Shown piece by piece: positions 52,401-61,507 of a stretch of 64,000 bases of DNA (positions within the stretch are counted from its first letter, which is position 1; every line of letters begins with the position of its first letter). The stretch spans positions 62,001-126,000 of the forward strand of contig NZ_JALIEA010000012.1 of NCBI RefSeq assembly GCF_022869005.1. Direction: 5' to 3'. The DNA is from Corynebacterium kalidii (GTDB taxonomy: Bacteria > Actinomycetota > Actinomycetes > Mycobacteriales > Mycobacteriaceae). The notes under the pieces are model-generated. The model was not told the origin of the DNA. It was given only the letters and a program-made list of their open reading frames with translations, and did no database searches. The position numbers and the translations under genes were made by a program.

Positions 52401-53034
52401 GGTCGTGGTCCTTGAACGGGTTCCCGGTGCGCGAGGTGTCCACCGCGCCCGGGGCGAGGATGTGGAAGTGCAGGCCGAACTTCTCCCGGAGCTCCTCCTG
52501 CCACTGCGGGGCGAGACCGCCCGGACAGACGATCAGGCACCGGGCGACGTCGCCACGCAGCATGAGCTCCTTGATATAGAGCCCCGCCATGACCGTCTTG
52601 CCGGCCCCCGGATCGTCGGCGAGCAGGAAGTGGAGGGGGATCCGCGGGAGCATCTCGCCGTACACCGCCCTGATCTGGTGGGGAAGCGGCTGGATGTCGC
52701 TGGAGGTCACCGCCACCATCGGGTCGTGCAGGCCGGCGGTGCTGATGCGCAGTGCCTCCGCCGCCAGACGGAACTCCTCGGCGTCCCCGGTGAAGAGGTC
52801 GGGGGAGTGGGCGTCCGTCACGGACAGCCCGTGCAGGTCGTCGCCGAACAGGATGGACTCGTCGATGTCCCCGCGCGGGTGCCGGTAGACCAGGATCGCC
52901 CCGTCCCCGGTGGGGGTGACCTGGATGATGTCCACCGGGTGCTCACACAGGCCGACCAGTGTGCGGCCCGCGCGGAGATCGTCGACGCACAACGGTTCCG
53001 GGGTGACGTCGACGTCGGTCCGGTCGACGTCCAT
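49447..53034 (-). CDS. SNF2/DEAD-type helicase with C-terminal DUF3883-like domain
   Basis: The 1195-aa superfamily-2 helicase has Walker A DDPGAGKTVMA (141-147), box II VVDEAHRMS, LLMTATPHNGD (motif III) and a C-terminal helicase half with LVATDAAGEGLN and QRFGRIHRIGQR. After about residue 1040 a DUF3883-like PD-(D/E)XK-fold region follows (PGYDISSRP, VIIEVKGRI). It starts at the ATG at 53034 with GGAG 5 nt upstream and heads the operon with the methylase and DUF499 ATPase. Likely role: ATP-driven DNA translocation or remodelling coupled to modification-dependent defence. Confidence 0.88.
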   Translation of the reverse strand: MDVDRTDVDVTPEPLCVDDLRAGRTLVGLCEHPVDIIQVTPTGDGAILVYRHPRGDIDESILFGDDLHGLSVTDAHSPDLFTGDAEEFRLAAEALRISTAGLHDPMVAVTSSDIQPLPHQIRAVYGEMLPRIPLHFLLADDPGAGKTVMAGLYIKELMLRGDVARCLIVCPGGLAPQWQEELREKFGLHFHILAPGAVDTSRTGNPFKDHDLLIVRMDAVARSDDELLPLLEATDWDLTVVDEAHRMSASSGFRKELRKTRRFQLGESLRDISRSLLLMTATPHNGDNESFQAFLSLLDRDRFEGAFQTGTEVETVDTSGLMRRMVKEELLTFDGRPLFPERIATTVPYRLSAPEARLYEDVTEYVRTEMKRAEGAMNNAESRAVGFALTVLQRRLASSPYAIHHSLQRRLAKLESFRAEMAQASSEGRSLVWTGRGFVDTAASRAVDVMADAYADALDVAAGDIEDAEDTIVISPATAAQNLPELDHEIVELRHLVATASAVVAGGEDRKWSELRRIIEEETLVDSTTGEHRKLIIFTEHRDTLDYLVRRISAVTGSEVVSIHGGTGRLDRQRIKANFTNDDRVQYLVATDAAGEGLNLQAAYLMVNYDLPWNPNRIEQRFGRIHRIGQRHVCQLWNLVADETREGAVYARLLEKMETQRKALGTRVFDVLGDAFSNRSLQDLIMQAVVYIDDPARQEEIERIIDAEVSHGLDELMQERALATETFTRRDLEHLRDQMDAARARKLQPHYIAQFFRRALEFHGGRFVPKARGTAAVRRLPRAVHDWARSHAAPVADRYDRVTFEPSVADADDRAELVTPGHPMFDALVDLTVSQLRGPLETGAVLVDPTDEGTTPWMLAATVLEVKDGTGNAQHREFAYVRLNPDLSVGDAGMAPYLDFDPLPEKVSAEDAVAAAAQAGEWLADDPSSMIRQEVTATRVREVLDATRDRVLPEIDREEQLVTRRLSAQMDYLATKAAEAREQQELYDAGEAKKPPAQSYAALMNQVRTLDSRLRDRMDLIERRRRLRPSPPTVAARALVIPKGLLRVLTGVDADEVARHAKDTEEVDRRAVAAVMEAERSLGRVPTEMPHNNPGYDISSRPADSVEPSVIIEVKGRISGADEFSITHREVMTGKNTSKDHRLALVEVSPDGPEHDRVRYLADFCRGLAEFDDSFPVTTYTLSWAKTWARGGDPM

Positions 53035-53116
53035 GCAGGCTCCAGGGTGACGTGAGTGGATACGGGCACAATCTAATGTGCTGACACTACCTTAGCCTGA
53101 GGGCACATTCTTTTGT

Positions 53117-53506
53117 ATGCAACCCCCGCTGCCGGACCTCGACTGGAAGACCTACGGGTCGGCTCTGGCACACCGCATCCGCCTGCTGCGTGTCGACGCG
53201 GACATGACCCAGGAGGAGCTCGGGCAGCGCGCGGGGATGAGCCGGAACCAGGTGCAGAACTTCGAACGCGGCCACGGCACCGGACGGAATGGGCGGGTCC
53301 TGAACCCGACGATGGAGAAGATCTACCAGCTGGCCTACGCGCTCGACGTGCCACCGGCGGTCCTGTTGCCCGACGTCGGGCGGAAGGTGCGGCCGCGCAG
53401 CAGGTCGGCGGAGAATCCGCCGACCCTCGAGGAGATCCAGAACCTCGACATCGTGTGGCCGCACACCGTGGTCAGGGGCGGTGACGCCGACGACGTCCGG
53501 TCGTGA
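53117..53506 (+). CDS. XRE-family helix-turn-helix regulator
   Basis: The 129-aa protein has a Cro/CI-type HTH at residues 18-75 (HRIRLLRVDADMTQEELGQR, AGMSRNQVQNFERG, KIYQLAYALDVPPAVLLPDV) and a charged tail. It is divergent from the helicase across 82 bp, the usual place for a regulator of a restriction or defence operon. A control role is inferred from position. The ATG at 53117 lacks a Shine-Dalgarno and may be leaderless. valS follows after 60 nt in the same direction. Confidence 0.82.
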   Translation: MQPPLPDLDWKTYGSALAHRIRLLRVDADMTQEELGQRAGMSRNQVQNFERGHGTGRNGRVLNPTMEKIYQLAYALDVPPAVLLPDVGRKVRPRSRSAENPPTLEEIQNLDIVWPHTVVRGGDADDVRS

Positions 53507-53566
53507 GGGACGGACCGGGAAAGCCGGTCCCAACCGTGTCCGGCCCCTGCACTAGACTGTTCAACC

Positions 53567-56374
53567 GTGACTGAACAGACCAGCTCCAGCGCAGCCAGCA
53601 GCAGTACCGGGACCGGGAACCGGGCGGACCGGCTCCCGAAACAGTGGACCCCCGCCGACGTCGAATCCGACCTCTACCAGGGGTGGGTCGACGCAGGGTA
53701 CTTCCACGCGGACGCCACCAGTGACCGCCCGCCGTTCTCCATCGTCCTGCCGCCGCCGAACGTCACCGGCCAGCTGCACATGGGCCACGCCCTGGACCAC
53801 ACCCTCATGGACGCCATGGCGCGGCGTAAGCGCATGCAGGGCTACGAGGTCCTGTGGCTGCCCGGGTCCGACCACGCCGGCATCGCCACGCAGACCAAGG
53901 TCGAGGGCATGCTCAAGGAGACCGAGGGCAAGGACCGCTTCGACTACGGTCGTGAGGAGTTCACCGCCAAGGTCTGGGAGTGGAAGCAGCAGTACGGCGG
54001 TGTCATCCAGTCGCAGATGCGTGCCATCGGCGACTCGGTGGACTGGGACCGCGAGCGGTTCACCCTGGACGAGGGGCTGTCGCGTGCGGTGCAGACCATC
54101 TTCAAGGAACTGTTCGACCGCGGTCTGATCTACCGTGCGAAGCGCATGGTCAACTGGTCGCCGGTGCTGCGCACGGCGATCTCCGACATCGAGGTCGTCT
54201 ACTCCGACGACGAGGGTGAGCTGGTCACCCTGCGTTACGGCGACGCCTCCGGTGAGGGGGCGCACGTCGACGTCGCCACCACCCGTGTCGAGACGATGCT
54301 CGGCGACGTCGCCGTCGCGGTACACCCGGACGACGAGCGGTACCGGGACCTGGTCGGCACACGCCTGCCGCACCCGTTCATCGAGGGCCACAGCATGGTC
54401 GTCATCGCCGACGACTACGTCGACCCGGAGTTCGGCACCGGTGCGGTGAAGATCACCCCGGCGCACGACCCGAACGACTTCGAGATGGGCCGCCGCCACG
54501 ACCTCGACATGCCCGAGGTCATCGACGAGACCGGCCACATCGCGAACACCGGCACCCGTTTCGACGGGATGGACCGCTTCGAGGCTCGCGAGCAGATCCG
54601 CCTGGCACTGGAGGAGCAGGGGCGCGTGGTCAAGCGCATCAGCCCCTACGTGCACTCCGTCGGCCACTCGGAGCGCTCCAAGGAGGCCATCGAGCCGCGG
54701 CTCTCCGAGCAGTGGTGGGTGAAGGTCGAGGAGCTGGCCCGCATGGCCGGCGACGCGGTGCGCGAGGGCGACACCGTCATCCATCCGGCGTCCCAGGAAC
54801 CCCGCTGGTTCGACTGGGTCGACGACATGCACGACTGGTGCATCTCCCGCCAGCTGTGGTGGGGCCACCGCATCCCGATCTGGTACGGGCCGGACGGCGA
54901 GATCGTGTGCTGCGGCCCTGACGAGGAGGCACCGTCGGGCGAGGGCTGGCACCGTGAGGAGGACGTGCTGGACACCTGGTTCAGCTCGGCGCTGTGGCCG
55001 TTCTCCACGATGGGGTGGCCGGAGAACACCGACGAGCTGGCGAAGTTCTACCCGACCTCGGTCCTGGTCACCGGCTACGACATCCTGTTCTTCTGGGTCG
55101 CCCGCATGATGATGTTCGCGACCTTCGCCGACACTGTCGAGGGCTCCACCCTGGGCACCGGCGAGCGCGGGACGACCGCGGAGCAGCGGGACGGGCGCCC
55201 GCAGGTGCCGTTCACGGACGTCTTCCTGCACGGTCTGGTGCGTGACGAGCACGGCCGCAAGATGTCGAAGTCCCTGGGCAACGGCATCGACCCGATGGAC
55301 TGGGTGCGTGACTACGGCGCGGACGCCCTGCGCTTCACCCTCGCCCGTGGTGCGAACCCCGGCACCGACCTGCCGATCGGGGAGGACTCCGCACAGTCCT
55401 CCCGTAACTTCGCCACCAAGCTGTTCAACGCGACCAAGTTCGCCCTGATGAACGGGGCACGGGTGCTCCCCGCCGGCGGGCAGGACGCCTTCCCGGCCCG
55501 CGAGGACCTCACCGACCCGGACCGGTGGATCCTCGACCAGCTCGAGGAGCTGCGCGTCCACGTCGACACCCACCTGGACCGCTACGAGTTCGCCGTGGCG
55601 AACGAAGCCCTCTACCGCTTCACCTGGGGCGAGTTCTGCGACTGGTACCTGGAGATCGCCAAGGTCCAGATCCCGCGTGACTGGGACACCGCCTCCGAGG
55701 AGGAGCGCACCCGCGGCGAGAACACCCGCCTGGTGCTCGGGCGCGTGCTCGACACAGTCTTCCGCCTGCTGCACCCGTCGATGCCGTTCGTCACTGAGAC
55801 CCTGTGGACCGTCCTGACCGACGGGGTGGACGGTTACGCCGGCAGCCTCGTCGTCACCGAGTGGCCCACCGAGGCGAACACCAACGGCGGTGCCGCCACC
55901 GACACCGACGCGGTCCGCCGTCTCGACGACGTGGAGAAGCTGGTCACCGAGATCCGTCGGTTCCGCGCCGACCAGGGGGTGAAGCCCTCCCAGAAGGTCC
56001 CGGGCCGGTTCGACGCCGCCCTGGCCGACCTCGCGGGACTGGAGGACGCCGTGCGCTCCATCGTGAAGCTCACGACCCCTGACGAGGACTTCACCCCGAC
56101 CGCGTCGGTGGAACTGCGCCTGTCGAGCGCCACGATCACCGTGGAGCTCGACACCTCGGGCACCGTGGACGTCGCCGCCGAGCGCAAGCGCCTGGAGAAG
56201 GACCTCGCCGAGGCCAACAAGGAGCTCGAGCGCGCGGACAAGAAGCTCGGCAACGACAACTTCCTGGCCAAGGCGCCGGAGAAGGTCGTCGCCGAGATCC
56301 GGGAGCGGCGCGGTATCGCGCTCGACGAGGTCGCCCGCATCACCGCCCGGCTCACCGACCTGGAAGGGAAGTGA
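53567..56374 (+). CDS. valS: valyl-tRNA synthetase
   Basis: The 935-aa class Ia synthetase has the HIGH-type motif [22 protein letters not shown] in [11 protein letters not shown], the editing CP1 domain between them ([20 protein letters not shown]) and a C-terminal coiled-coil arm ([20 protein letters not shown]) typical of ValRS. It charges tRNA-Val. The start is GTG at 53567. folC follows after 9 nt, the standard actinobacterial order. Confidence 0.97.
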   Translation: MTEQTSSSAASSSTGTGNRADRLPKQWTPADVESDLYQGWVDAGYFHADATSDRPPFSIVLPPPNVTGQLHMGHALDHTLMDAMARRKRMQGYEVLWLPGSDHAGIATQTKVEGMLKETEGKDRFDYGREEFTAKVWEWKQQYGGVIQSQMRAIGDSVDWDRERFTLDEGLSRAVQTIFKELFDRGLIYRAKRMVNWSPVLRTAISDIEVVYSDDEGELVTLRYGDASGEGAHVDVATTRVETMLGDVAVAVHPDDERYRDLVGTRLPHPFIEGHSMVVIADDYVDPEFGTGAVKITPAHDPNDFEMGRRHDLDMPEVIDETGHIANTGTRFDGMDRFEAREQIRLALEEQGRVVKRISPYVHSVGHSERSKEAIEPRLSEQWWVKVEELARMAGDAVREGDTVIHPASQEPRWFDWVDDMHDWCISRQLWWGHRIPIWYGPDGEIVCCGPDEEAPSGEGWHREEDVLDTWFSSALWPFSTMGWPENTDELAKFYPTSVLVTGYDILFFWVARMMMFATFADTVEGSTLGTGERGTTAEQRDGRPQVPFTDVFLHGLVRDEHGRKMSKSLGNGIDPMDWVRDYGADALRFTLARGANPGTDLPIGEDSAQSSRNFATKLFNATKFALMNGARVLPAGGQDAFPAREDLTDPDRWILDQLEELRVHVDTHLDRYEFAVANEALYRFTWGEFCDWYLEIAKVQIPRDWDTASEEERTRGENTRLVLGRVLDTVFRLLHPSMPFVTETLWTVLTDGVDGYAGSLVVTEWPTEANTNGGAATDTDAVRRLDDVEKLVTEIRRFRADQGVKPSQKVPGRFDAALADLAGLEDAVRSIVKLTTPDEDFTPTASVELRLSSATITVELDTSGTVDVAAERKRLEKDLAEANKELERADKKLGNDNFLAKAPEKVVAEIRERRGIALDEVARITARLTDLEGK

Positions 56375-56383
56375 CCCCCGGCC

Positions 56384-57919
56384 GTGACTGACGACACCGG
56401 TAAGGACGGGGAGTTCGGTGAAGCCGTCCTGAACGCCACCGGCCTTGATCTGCCGATCGACCTCACCGAACCCGCCAACAGCGACGACGACGCCGCGAAC
56501 CTGGCCCGCCCGGTGACCGCCGAGGACCTCGCCGCACTGGCGGAGGTCGAGGCGGAGCTCAACCAACGGTGGCCCGAGACCAAGATCGACCCGACGCTGG
56601 ACCGGGTCCGCGACCTCATGGACCTGCTGGGCAACCCCCAGCGTAACTACCAGGCCGTCCACGTCGCCGGGACGAACGGGAAGACCTCGGTGACCCGGAT
56701 GGTCGAGTCGTTGCTGCGCGCCTTCCACCGGCGTACCGGGCGGACCACCAGCCCGCACCTCCAGCTCGCCACCGAACGTATCGCCGTCGACGGTGCCCCG
56801 CTGCACCCGGCGGACTACGTGCGCACCTGGCGTGAGATCGAACCCTTCGTCGCGATGGTCGACGCCCGCTCGGAGGAGTCCGGCGGCCCGCGGATGAGCA
56901 AGTTCGAGATCCTCGTCGCCATGGCCTACGCCGCCTTCGCCGACGCCCCTGTCGACGTCGCCGTGGTCGAGGTCGGTATGGGCGGGCGCTGGGACGCCAC
57001 CAACGTCATCGACGCCGACGTCGCCGTGGTCACCCCGGTCGGGCTCGACCACACCGACTACCTCGGCGACACCCTCGCCGAGATCGCCGGCGAGAAGGCC
57101 GGCATCATCAAACAACGGTGGGACGCCGACGACCTGCTCACCCCGCCGGACAACGTGGCCGTCATCGCGGAGCAGGAGCCCGAGGCACTCGAGGTGCTGC
57201 TGCGCCAGGCCGTGGAGTCCGACGCCGCGGTCGCCCGCGCCGGCAGCGAGTTCGCCGTCGTGGAATCCACGGTCGCCGTCGGCGGGCAGACGCTCACCCT
57301 CAAGGGGCTCGGCGGGGTCTACACCGACATCTTCCTGCCACTGTCCGGTGAGCACCAGGCCCGGAACGCCGCCACGGCCCTGGCCGCCGTCGAGGCCTTC
57401 TTCGGCGCCGGCGCGGGCCGGATGCTGGACGAGGAGACCGTCCGACGCGGCTTCGCCCAGGTGACGTCCCCGGGACGGCTCGAACGCGTCCGCGCGACCC
57501 CCAGCGTGTTCATCGACGCCTCCCACAACCCCCACGGCGCCCGGGCCCTGGCCCAGGCCATCGACCGGGACTTCTCCTTCAGACGCCTCGTGGGTGTCGT
57601 CGGGGTGCTGGGGGACAAGGACGCCCGCGGTATCCTCTCCGCGCTCGAACCCGTCCTCGACGAGGTCGTCGTCACCCAGAACACCTCGCCACGCGCCGTC
57701 GACGTCGACACCCTGGCAGAGTACGCCCGCGACGCCTTCGGCGAGGAACGCGTGCACGTCGCGGCGAACCTGCCCGGGGCCGTCGAACTGGCCGTGGAAC
57801 TCGCCGAGGACGACGGCGGATTCGGTGACTCCCAGGTCTCCGGTGCGGGCGTCCTGGTGACCGGGTCGGTCGTCACCGCCGGTGAGGCACGCACCCTGTT
57901 CGGAAAGGACCCCGCATGA
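56384..57919 (+). CDS. folC: folylpolyglutamate synthase / dihydrofolate synthase
   Basis: The 511-aa Mur-ligase-type enzyme has P-loop VAGTNGKTSVTRMVESL, family segment FEILVAMAYAAFADAPVD, GMGGRWDATNVIDADV and the C-terminal domain motif DASHNPHGARALA. It adds glutamate to dihydropteroate and folates. The first 45 residues are an acidic extension beyond the usual core, common in corynebacterial FolC. The GTG start at 56384 lies 9 nt after valS; the stop overlaps the next ATG by 4 nt. Confidence 0.95.
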   Translation: MTDDTGKDGEFGEAVLNATGLDLPIDLTEPANSDDDAANLARPVTAEDLAALAEVEAELNQRWPETKIDPTLDRVRDLMDLLGNPQRNYQAVHVAGTNGKTSVTRMVESLLRAFHRRTGRTTSPHLQLATERIAVDGAPLHPADYVRTWREIEPFVAMVDARSEESGGPRMSKFEILVAMAYAAFADAPVDVAVVEVGMGGRWDATNVIDADVAVVTPVGLDHTDYLGDTLAEIAGEKAGIIKQRWDADDLLTPPDNVAVIAEQEPEALEVLLRQAVESDAAVARAGSEFAVVESTVAVGGQTLTLKGLGGVYTDIFLPLSGEHQARNAATALAAVEAFFGAGAGRMLDEETVRRGFAQVTSPGRLERVRATPSVFIDASHNPHGARALAQAIDRDFSFRRLVGVVGVLGDKDARGILSALEPVLDEVVVTQNTSPRAVDVDTLAEYARDAFGEERVHVAANLPGAVELAVELAEDDGGFGDSQVSGAGVLVTGSVVTAGEARTLFGKDPA

Positions 57920-58566
57920 GCAGTGTCGCCACAGCAGCCGGCGTCGCCCCGAAACGCGTCGCCCTCTACCTCGGCTCCGCCACCGGCGACAGTCCCGCCT
58001 ACCGGGACATCACCGTCGCGGTGGTCCGTCACCTCGCCGAACACGGCCACTCGCTGGTCTACGGTGGAGGCTCCGTGGGGCTGATGGGGGTCGCCGCAGA
58101 CACCGCCCTGGCGGCGGGGATGGACGTCCACGGCGTGATCACCCGTCACCTGTACGACGGCGAGACCGGTCACACCGGCCTGACCAGCCTGGAGATCGTC
58201 GACACCATGAACGAGCGTAAGAACCGGATGGCGGAGAACGCCGACGCCATGGTCACCCTGCCGGGAGGCATCGGCACCCTCGAGGAGTTCTTCGAGGTGT
58301 GGACCGCGCAGGTGCTCGGGATCCACCACAAGCCCGTCGCCCTCGTCGACGTCGAGGGCTACTGGACACCGCTGCTCGGCATGGTCGACCAGATGGTGTC
58401 GCGCGGCTTCTTCTCCGCCGAGCACCGTGACCGGCTCATCCACCTCACCGACGTCTCGCGGCTTAGCGACTCGTTGGACTCCTGGACCCCGGCTGCGGCA
58501 AAGTGGTCACAGAAGACGATGCACACGACCACCGGTGTGATGACCGGCGAAACGAGGATCCCGTGA
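57916..58566 (+). CDS. LOG family (TIGR00730) Rossmann-fold phosphoribohydrolase
   Basis: The 216-aa protein has LYLGSATGDSPAYRD, GLVYGGGS-type text (LVYGGGSVGLMGVAADTAL) and the signature VTLPGGIGTLEEFFE of the LONELY GUY family. Members hydrolyse nucleoside 5'-monophosphates or cytokinin ribotides to base and ribose 5-phosphate. The ATG overlaps the folC stop, and its own stop overlaps the next GTG, so the three are translationally coupled. Confidence 0.9.
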   Translation: MSSVATAAGVAPKRVALYLGSATGDSPAYRDITVAVVRHLAEHGHSLVYGGGSVGLMGVAADTALAAGMDVHGVITRHLYDGETGHTGLTSLEIVDTMNERKNRMAENADAMVTLPGGIGTLEEFFEVWTAQVLGIHHKPVALVDVEGYWTPLLGMVDQMVSRGFFSAEHRDRLIHLTDVSRLSDSLDSWTPAAAKWSQKTMHTTTGVMTGETRIP

Positions 58567-58994
58567 GTGAGAACACCACCCCGTTGGGGCCCGCACACGA
58601 GATGCAGGTCGACCCCTTCAAGGGGCTCAAGGGCATGATGGCGGGGATCATGCTCATGGAGGCGATCACCGTCCTGCTGGTGCTCGCGGTGATCGGCGTC
58701 GTCGACGACGGCGCCCACGCCACGGCCTTCAACATGGGTTATGTGTCGGTCCTCGGGCTGGCGATGGTGGTGGCGTCGTTCCTGCAGTTCCGCCCGTGGG
58801 CGGACAAGATGAACATCGCCCTGCAGGTCTTCGCCGTCATCGGTGTGGTCGTGCACCCGACCATGCTGTTCGTGGCGGTGCTGTTCATCCTCGCCTGGTG
58901 GTACACCTACCACCTGCGCGCCAACGTGAAGAGCCGCATGGACAAGGGGCTGCTCCCAGCGCAGCACTACTACATCACAGAAGACCGGGACTGA
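58563..58994 (+). CDS. DUF4233 membrane protein
   Basis: From the GTG at 58563, overlapping the previous stop (GTGA), the protein is 143 aa with four hydrophobic segments (MMAGIMLMEAITVLLVLAVI, MGYVSVLGLAMVVASFL, IALQVFAVIGVVVHPTM, LFVAVLFILAWWYTYHL). It matches DUF4233, which follows folC in actinobacteria. Function is unknown. The last gene of the valS operon, it is followed by a bidirectional hairpin. Confidence 0.88.
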   Translation: MSENTTPLGPAHEMQVDPFKGLKGMMAGIMLMEAITVLLVLAVIGVVDDGAHATAFNMGYVSVLGLAMVVASFLQFRPWADKMNIALQVFAVIGVVVHPTMLFVAVLFILAWWYTYHLRANVKSRMDKGLLPAQHYYITEDRD

Positions 58995-59007
58995 GCAGAC
59001 ACTGAGC

Positions 59008-59042
59008 CGGTGCCGGCCCCCGGGGGAGCGGCAGGCACCGGA
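59008..59042. terminator. bidirectional hairpin between DUF4233 and GNAT genes
   Basis: CCGGTGCC (59008-59015) pairs with GGCACCGG (59035-59042) and encloses an inner CCCCC/GGGGG stem. The flanking genes are convergent. Confidence 0.7.
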
Positions 59043-59066
59043 CCCGCAGGGGGCCTCAGGAGCCCG

Positions 59067-59426
59067 TCAGGCTTCCCCGGCGTGCTGCAGGACGTACTCG
59101 TCGGTCTCCGGGGTGGGGTCGGTGACGGGGCCGTCGTACCCGTTGCGCCCGATCCAGGAGGCCACGAACTGGCAGGACGGCACGACCGTGAGTTCAGCTG
59201 CCCTGGTGGCGGCCAGAGCCTCGCGCACCAGGATGCTGCCGAGCCCGCGCCCGGTGTAGTCGTCGCCGACGATGGTGTGGTGGAAGATGCGTTCCGACCC
59301 GCGGTCGACGAAGTACGTCGCCCCGGCACGGGTGCCGTCCTCGAGATAGAGCGCGTAGGCGTTCCCCTTCGAGGTCAACCGTACGGTGACAGAGTCGCCG
59401 TTTTTGTCGGTCAGCTCACCCATCAT
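59067..59426 (-). CDS. small GNAT-type N-acetyltransferase
   Basis: The 119-aa protein starts at the ATG at 59426 with GGAGA 5 nt upstream (a second ATG follows directly). The acetyl-CoA motif is DDYTGRGLGSILVREALAAT, followed by VPSCQFVASWIGRN, the pattern of the compact YjdJ/GCN5-related group. TYFVDRGSERIFHHTIVGDD before it is the usual beta-hairpin. Substrate is unknown; some relatives act on small metabolites. It stands alone, convergent with the valS operon. Confidence 0.87.
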   Translation of the reverse strand: MMGELTDKNGDSVTVRLTSKGNAYALYLEDGTRAGATYFVDRGSERIFHHTIVGDDYTGRGLGSILVREALAATRAAELTVVPSCQFVASWIGRNGYDGPVTDPTPETDEYVLQHAGEA

Positions 59427-59525
59427 GTCTCTCCTTCTCCCGCGTACGTGATGCTCCACTGGCATCCTGTCATTCCTGGGTCAAACCTATCAGGGAAACG
59501 CCGGTGGCGCGGGTAAGATTTCCGG

Positions 59526-60203
59526 ATGCACACTTACCGCCGCGGGGAACGGTTCCTCGCCCTGTGTCTCGCCGCCGTCGCCGGGTACGCCGACTCGATC
59601 GGGTTCATGTTCTACGGGGGCGTCTTCCTGTCGTTCATGTCCGGCAACACCACACGGCTCGCCGTGTCCGTGGTGGAGGACGACACCACGTTGATGTGGC
59701 TGGCGGGGCGCTGCATCGTGCTGTTCATGGTCGGTGTGATGGGCGGGGCACTGGTGCACCGGCTCGCCACGCGCCGGTGGGGCCGGCACCGCGCCAGGGA
59801 GGCTGTGCTGGCCGCGGTGTCGGTCGCGTTCCTGGCCTCGTCCACCGCCCTGCTGGCGGGCGACGAGGTGCTGGCGGTGTCGCTGCTGTCGGTGGGGGTC
59901 GGCGCGATGAACTCGGTGTTCGAGCGTGACGGTGAGGTCAGTATCGCGCTGACGTACATGACCGGCACGCTGGTGAAGGCGGGGCAGCGGTTCGTGGACT
60001 CCTTCTTCGGCGGGCATGTCACGGCCTGGGTGTACCCACTGTTCATGGCGCTGTTCCTGGCCGGTGGCGCGGTCGTCGGTGCGCTGGTCTTCTTCAACCT
60101 CGGTCTGGTGGCGGTGTACCCGTTGACGGCCTTCCTGGTGGCCGTCGCGGTGGTCAACCACGTGGTCAGGGAACGGCGCAGGCGCCGGGGGTTGCCTCTT
60201 TAA
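59526..60203 (+). CDS. DUF1275 (YoaK-type) membrane protein
   Basis: The 225-aa protein has about six membrane segments and the DUF1275 signatures [33 protein letters not shown] and [18 protein letters not shown]. Function of the family is unknown; transport has been suggested. The ATG at 59526 is near the divergent GNAT gene (about 100 bp between them). ndk follows after 34 nt. Confidence 0.88.
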   Translation: MHTYRRGERFLALCLAAVAGYADSIGFMFYGGVFLSFMSGNTTRLAVSVVEDDTTLMWLAGRCIVLFMVGVMGGALVHRLATRRWGRHRAREAVLAAVSVAFLASSTALLAGDEVLAVSLLSVGVGAMNSVFERDGEVSIALTYMTGTLVKAGQRFVDSFFGGHVTAWVYPLFMALFLAGGAVVGALVFFNLGLVAVYPLTAFLVAVAVVNHVVRERRRRRGLPL

Positions 60204-60237
60204 CTCCCGTTCATCGGCGTTCTGTAGGCTGACACGC

Positions 60238-60648
60238 ATGACTGAACGCACTCTCATCCTCATCAAGCCGGACGGCGTCTCCCGCGGCCTCGTCGGCGAG
60301 ATCATCGCCCGTATCGAGCGCAAGGGCCTCACCCTCAGTGCCCTGGACCTGCGCGTCGCTGACCGCGAGACCGCGGAGAAGCACTACGCCGAGCACGCCG
60401 ACAAGCCCTTCTTCGGTGAACTGGTCGACTTCGTGACCTCCGCACCGATGATCGCGGGCATCGTCGAAGGTGAGCGCGCGATCGACGCATGGCGTCAGCT
60501 CGCCGGCGGCACCGACCCGGTCGCCAAGGCTGCCCCGGGCTCGATCCGTGGCGACTTCGCGACCTCGGTCGGCGAGAACGTCGTCCACGGCTCGGACTCC
60601 CCGGAGTCCGCTGAGCGCGAGATCGGCATCTGGTTCCCGAACCTCTGA
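60238..60648 (+). CDS. ndk: nucleoside diphosphate kinase
   Basis: The 136-aa enzyme is the standard length. The phosphohistidine is in [17 protein letters not shown], and the N-terminal [19 protein letters not shown] is diagnostic. It equilibrates nucleoside di- and triphosphates. The ATG at 60238 is the first start in frame. A strong T-tailed terminator follows. Confidence 0.97.
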   Translation: MTERTLILIKPDGVSRGLVGEIIARIERKGLTLSALDLRVADRETAEKHYAEHADKPFFGELVDFVTSAPMIAGIVEGERAIDAWRQLAGGTDPVAKAAPGSIRGDFATSVGENVVHGSDSPESAEREIGIWFPNL

Positions 60649-60667
60649 CCGTCCCCGCGACACCGTG

Positions 60668-60697
60668 ACCTCCCCGCCCCTCGGCGGGGAGGTTTTT
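60668..60697 (+). terminator. intrinsic terminator of ndk
   Basis: ACCTCCCCGCC (60668-60678) pairs with GGCGGGGAGGT (60683-60693) around a 4-nt loop, and a run of five T (60693-60697) follows. Confidence 0.93.
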
Positions 60698-60724
60698 CGT
60701 GTCCACCGGGGCTCACACCGGGTC

Positions 60725-61507
60725 TCAGCTGCCCGTCACCAGGGCATCGTGACCCTCGTGGGTGAGCGCCACCCACTCCTCGACCACCGAGTTGCTCTGC
60801 CGCTCCCGCAGGACCACCGCCAGTCCGCGGGCGGTCAGGGCGTCGAGCCCGGCGTCCACCCCCGTGTCGTCCTGCGGTGTCGACGTCAACGGACGGGCGT
60901 GTGCTGTGAGGACGTCCCGACGCACCTGGCGGCCCCCGGGCACCGCCTGGAAGGCGTGGAGGACAGCGGCCACCGCCTCGGAGTCATCGGCGGGGGACCA
61001 GTCGGGCGAGGCGGCGAACAGCGTCGCGGGCGGCCGGTACCCCGGCGGAGAGGCCCCCTCGAGGAAGAAGGCCCGTACGAGGACGACGAAGGAGATGACG
61101 CCCACCGCAGCGGCGTACCCCCACCGGCCGGTCGGGGACGGGATGAACTGGCCGGCGACCAGCAGCGGGAAGACGGCTGGCCCGGCGACCGTGACCAGCT
61201 TCCGCAGCCTCTGGCGGGGGCTGCGTGGCTCCTCCATGGACCCTCCCAGCGACACCGGTGTCTCCTCGTCGGTCCGCATGGGCGCGTAGCTGTTGGCTCG
61301 GAGGCCGGTGGAGCGCAGTGTCCAGCCGAGGTACAGCGCGCCGACGAGGAGGACGGCGGCCAGTGCGAGGAGGACCCACGGGCCGGCCGGCGGGGAGGCT
61401 GCGGCGCCGAAGCCGACGGAGACCACGAGGGCGGACAGTATCCGTCCCGACATCGACGGTGAGAAGGAGCTGTGGATGTCCCTGAGAGTTCGGATGGCCT
61501 CGCTCAT
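60725..61507 (-). CDS. hypothetical membrane protein
   Basis: From the ATG at 61507 the product is 260 aa with four hydrophobic segments: residues 20-60 (SALVVSVGFGAAASPP, VLLALAAVLLVGALYLGW) and 105-145 (GPAVFPLLVAGQFI, YAAAVGVISFVVLVRAFFL). A cytoplasmic C-terminal half follows. That half (LDALTARGLAVVLRERQSN, LTHEGHDALV) resembles a winged-helix-like fold. No named family was recognised. An upstream in-frame start (61579) lacks support. It is convergent with ndk and divergent from rne. Confidence 0.7.
   Translation of the reverse strand: MSEAIRTLRDIHSSFSPSMSGRILSALVVSVGFGAAASPPAGPWVLLALAAVLLVGALYLGWTLRSTGLRANSYAPMRTDEETPVSLGGSMEEPRSPRQRLRKLVTVAGPAVFPLLVAGQFIPSPTGRWGYAAAVGVISFVVLVRAFFLEGASPPGYRPPATLFAASPDWSPADDSEAVAAVLHAFQAVPGGRQVRRDVLTAHARPLTSTPQDDTGVDAGLDALTARGLAVVLRERQSNSVVEEWVALTHEGHDALVTGS

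Noticed and set aside
42934..53034. DISARM or complete BREX locus
   Set aside because: No DrmA/DrmB/DrmC-like, PglZ, BrxA or BrxL gene is present; only a partial resemblance in the helicase, methylase and ATPase.
53561..57757. 1398-codon minus-strand frame opposite valS and folC
   Set aside because: Antisense of two certain housekeeping genes; no domain text recognisable.
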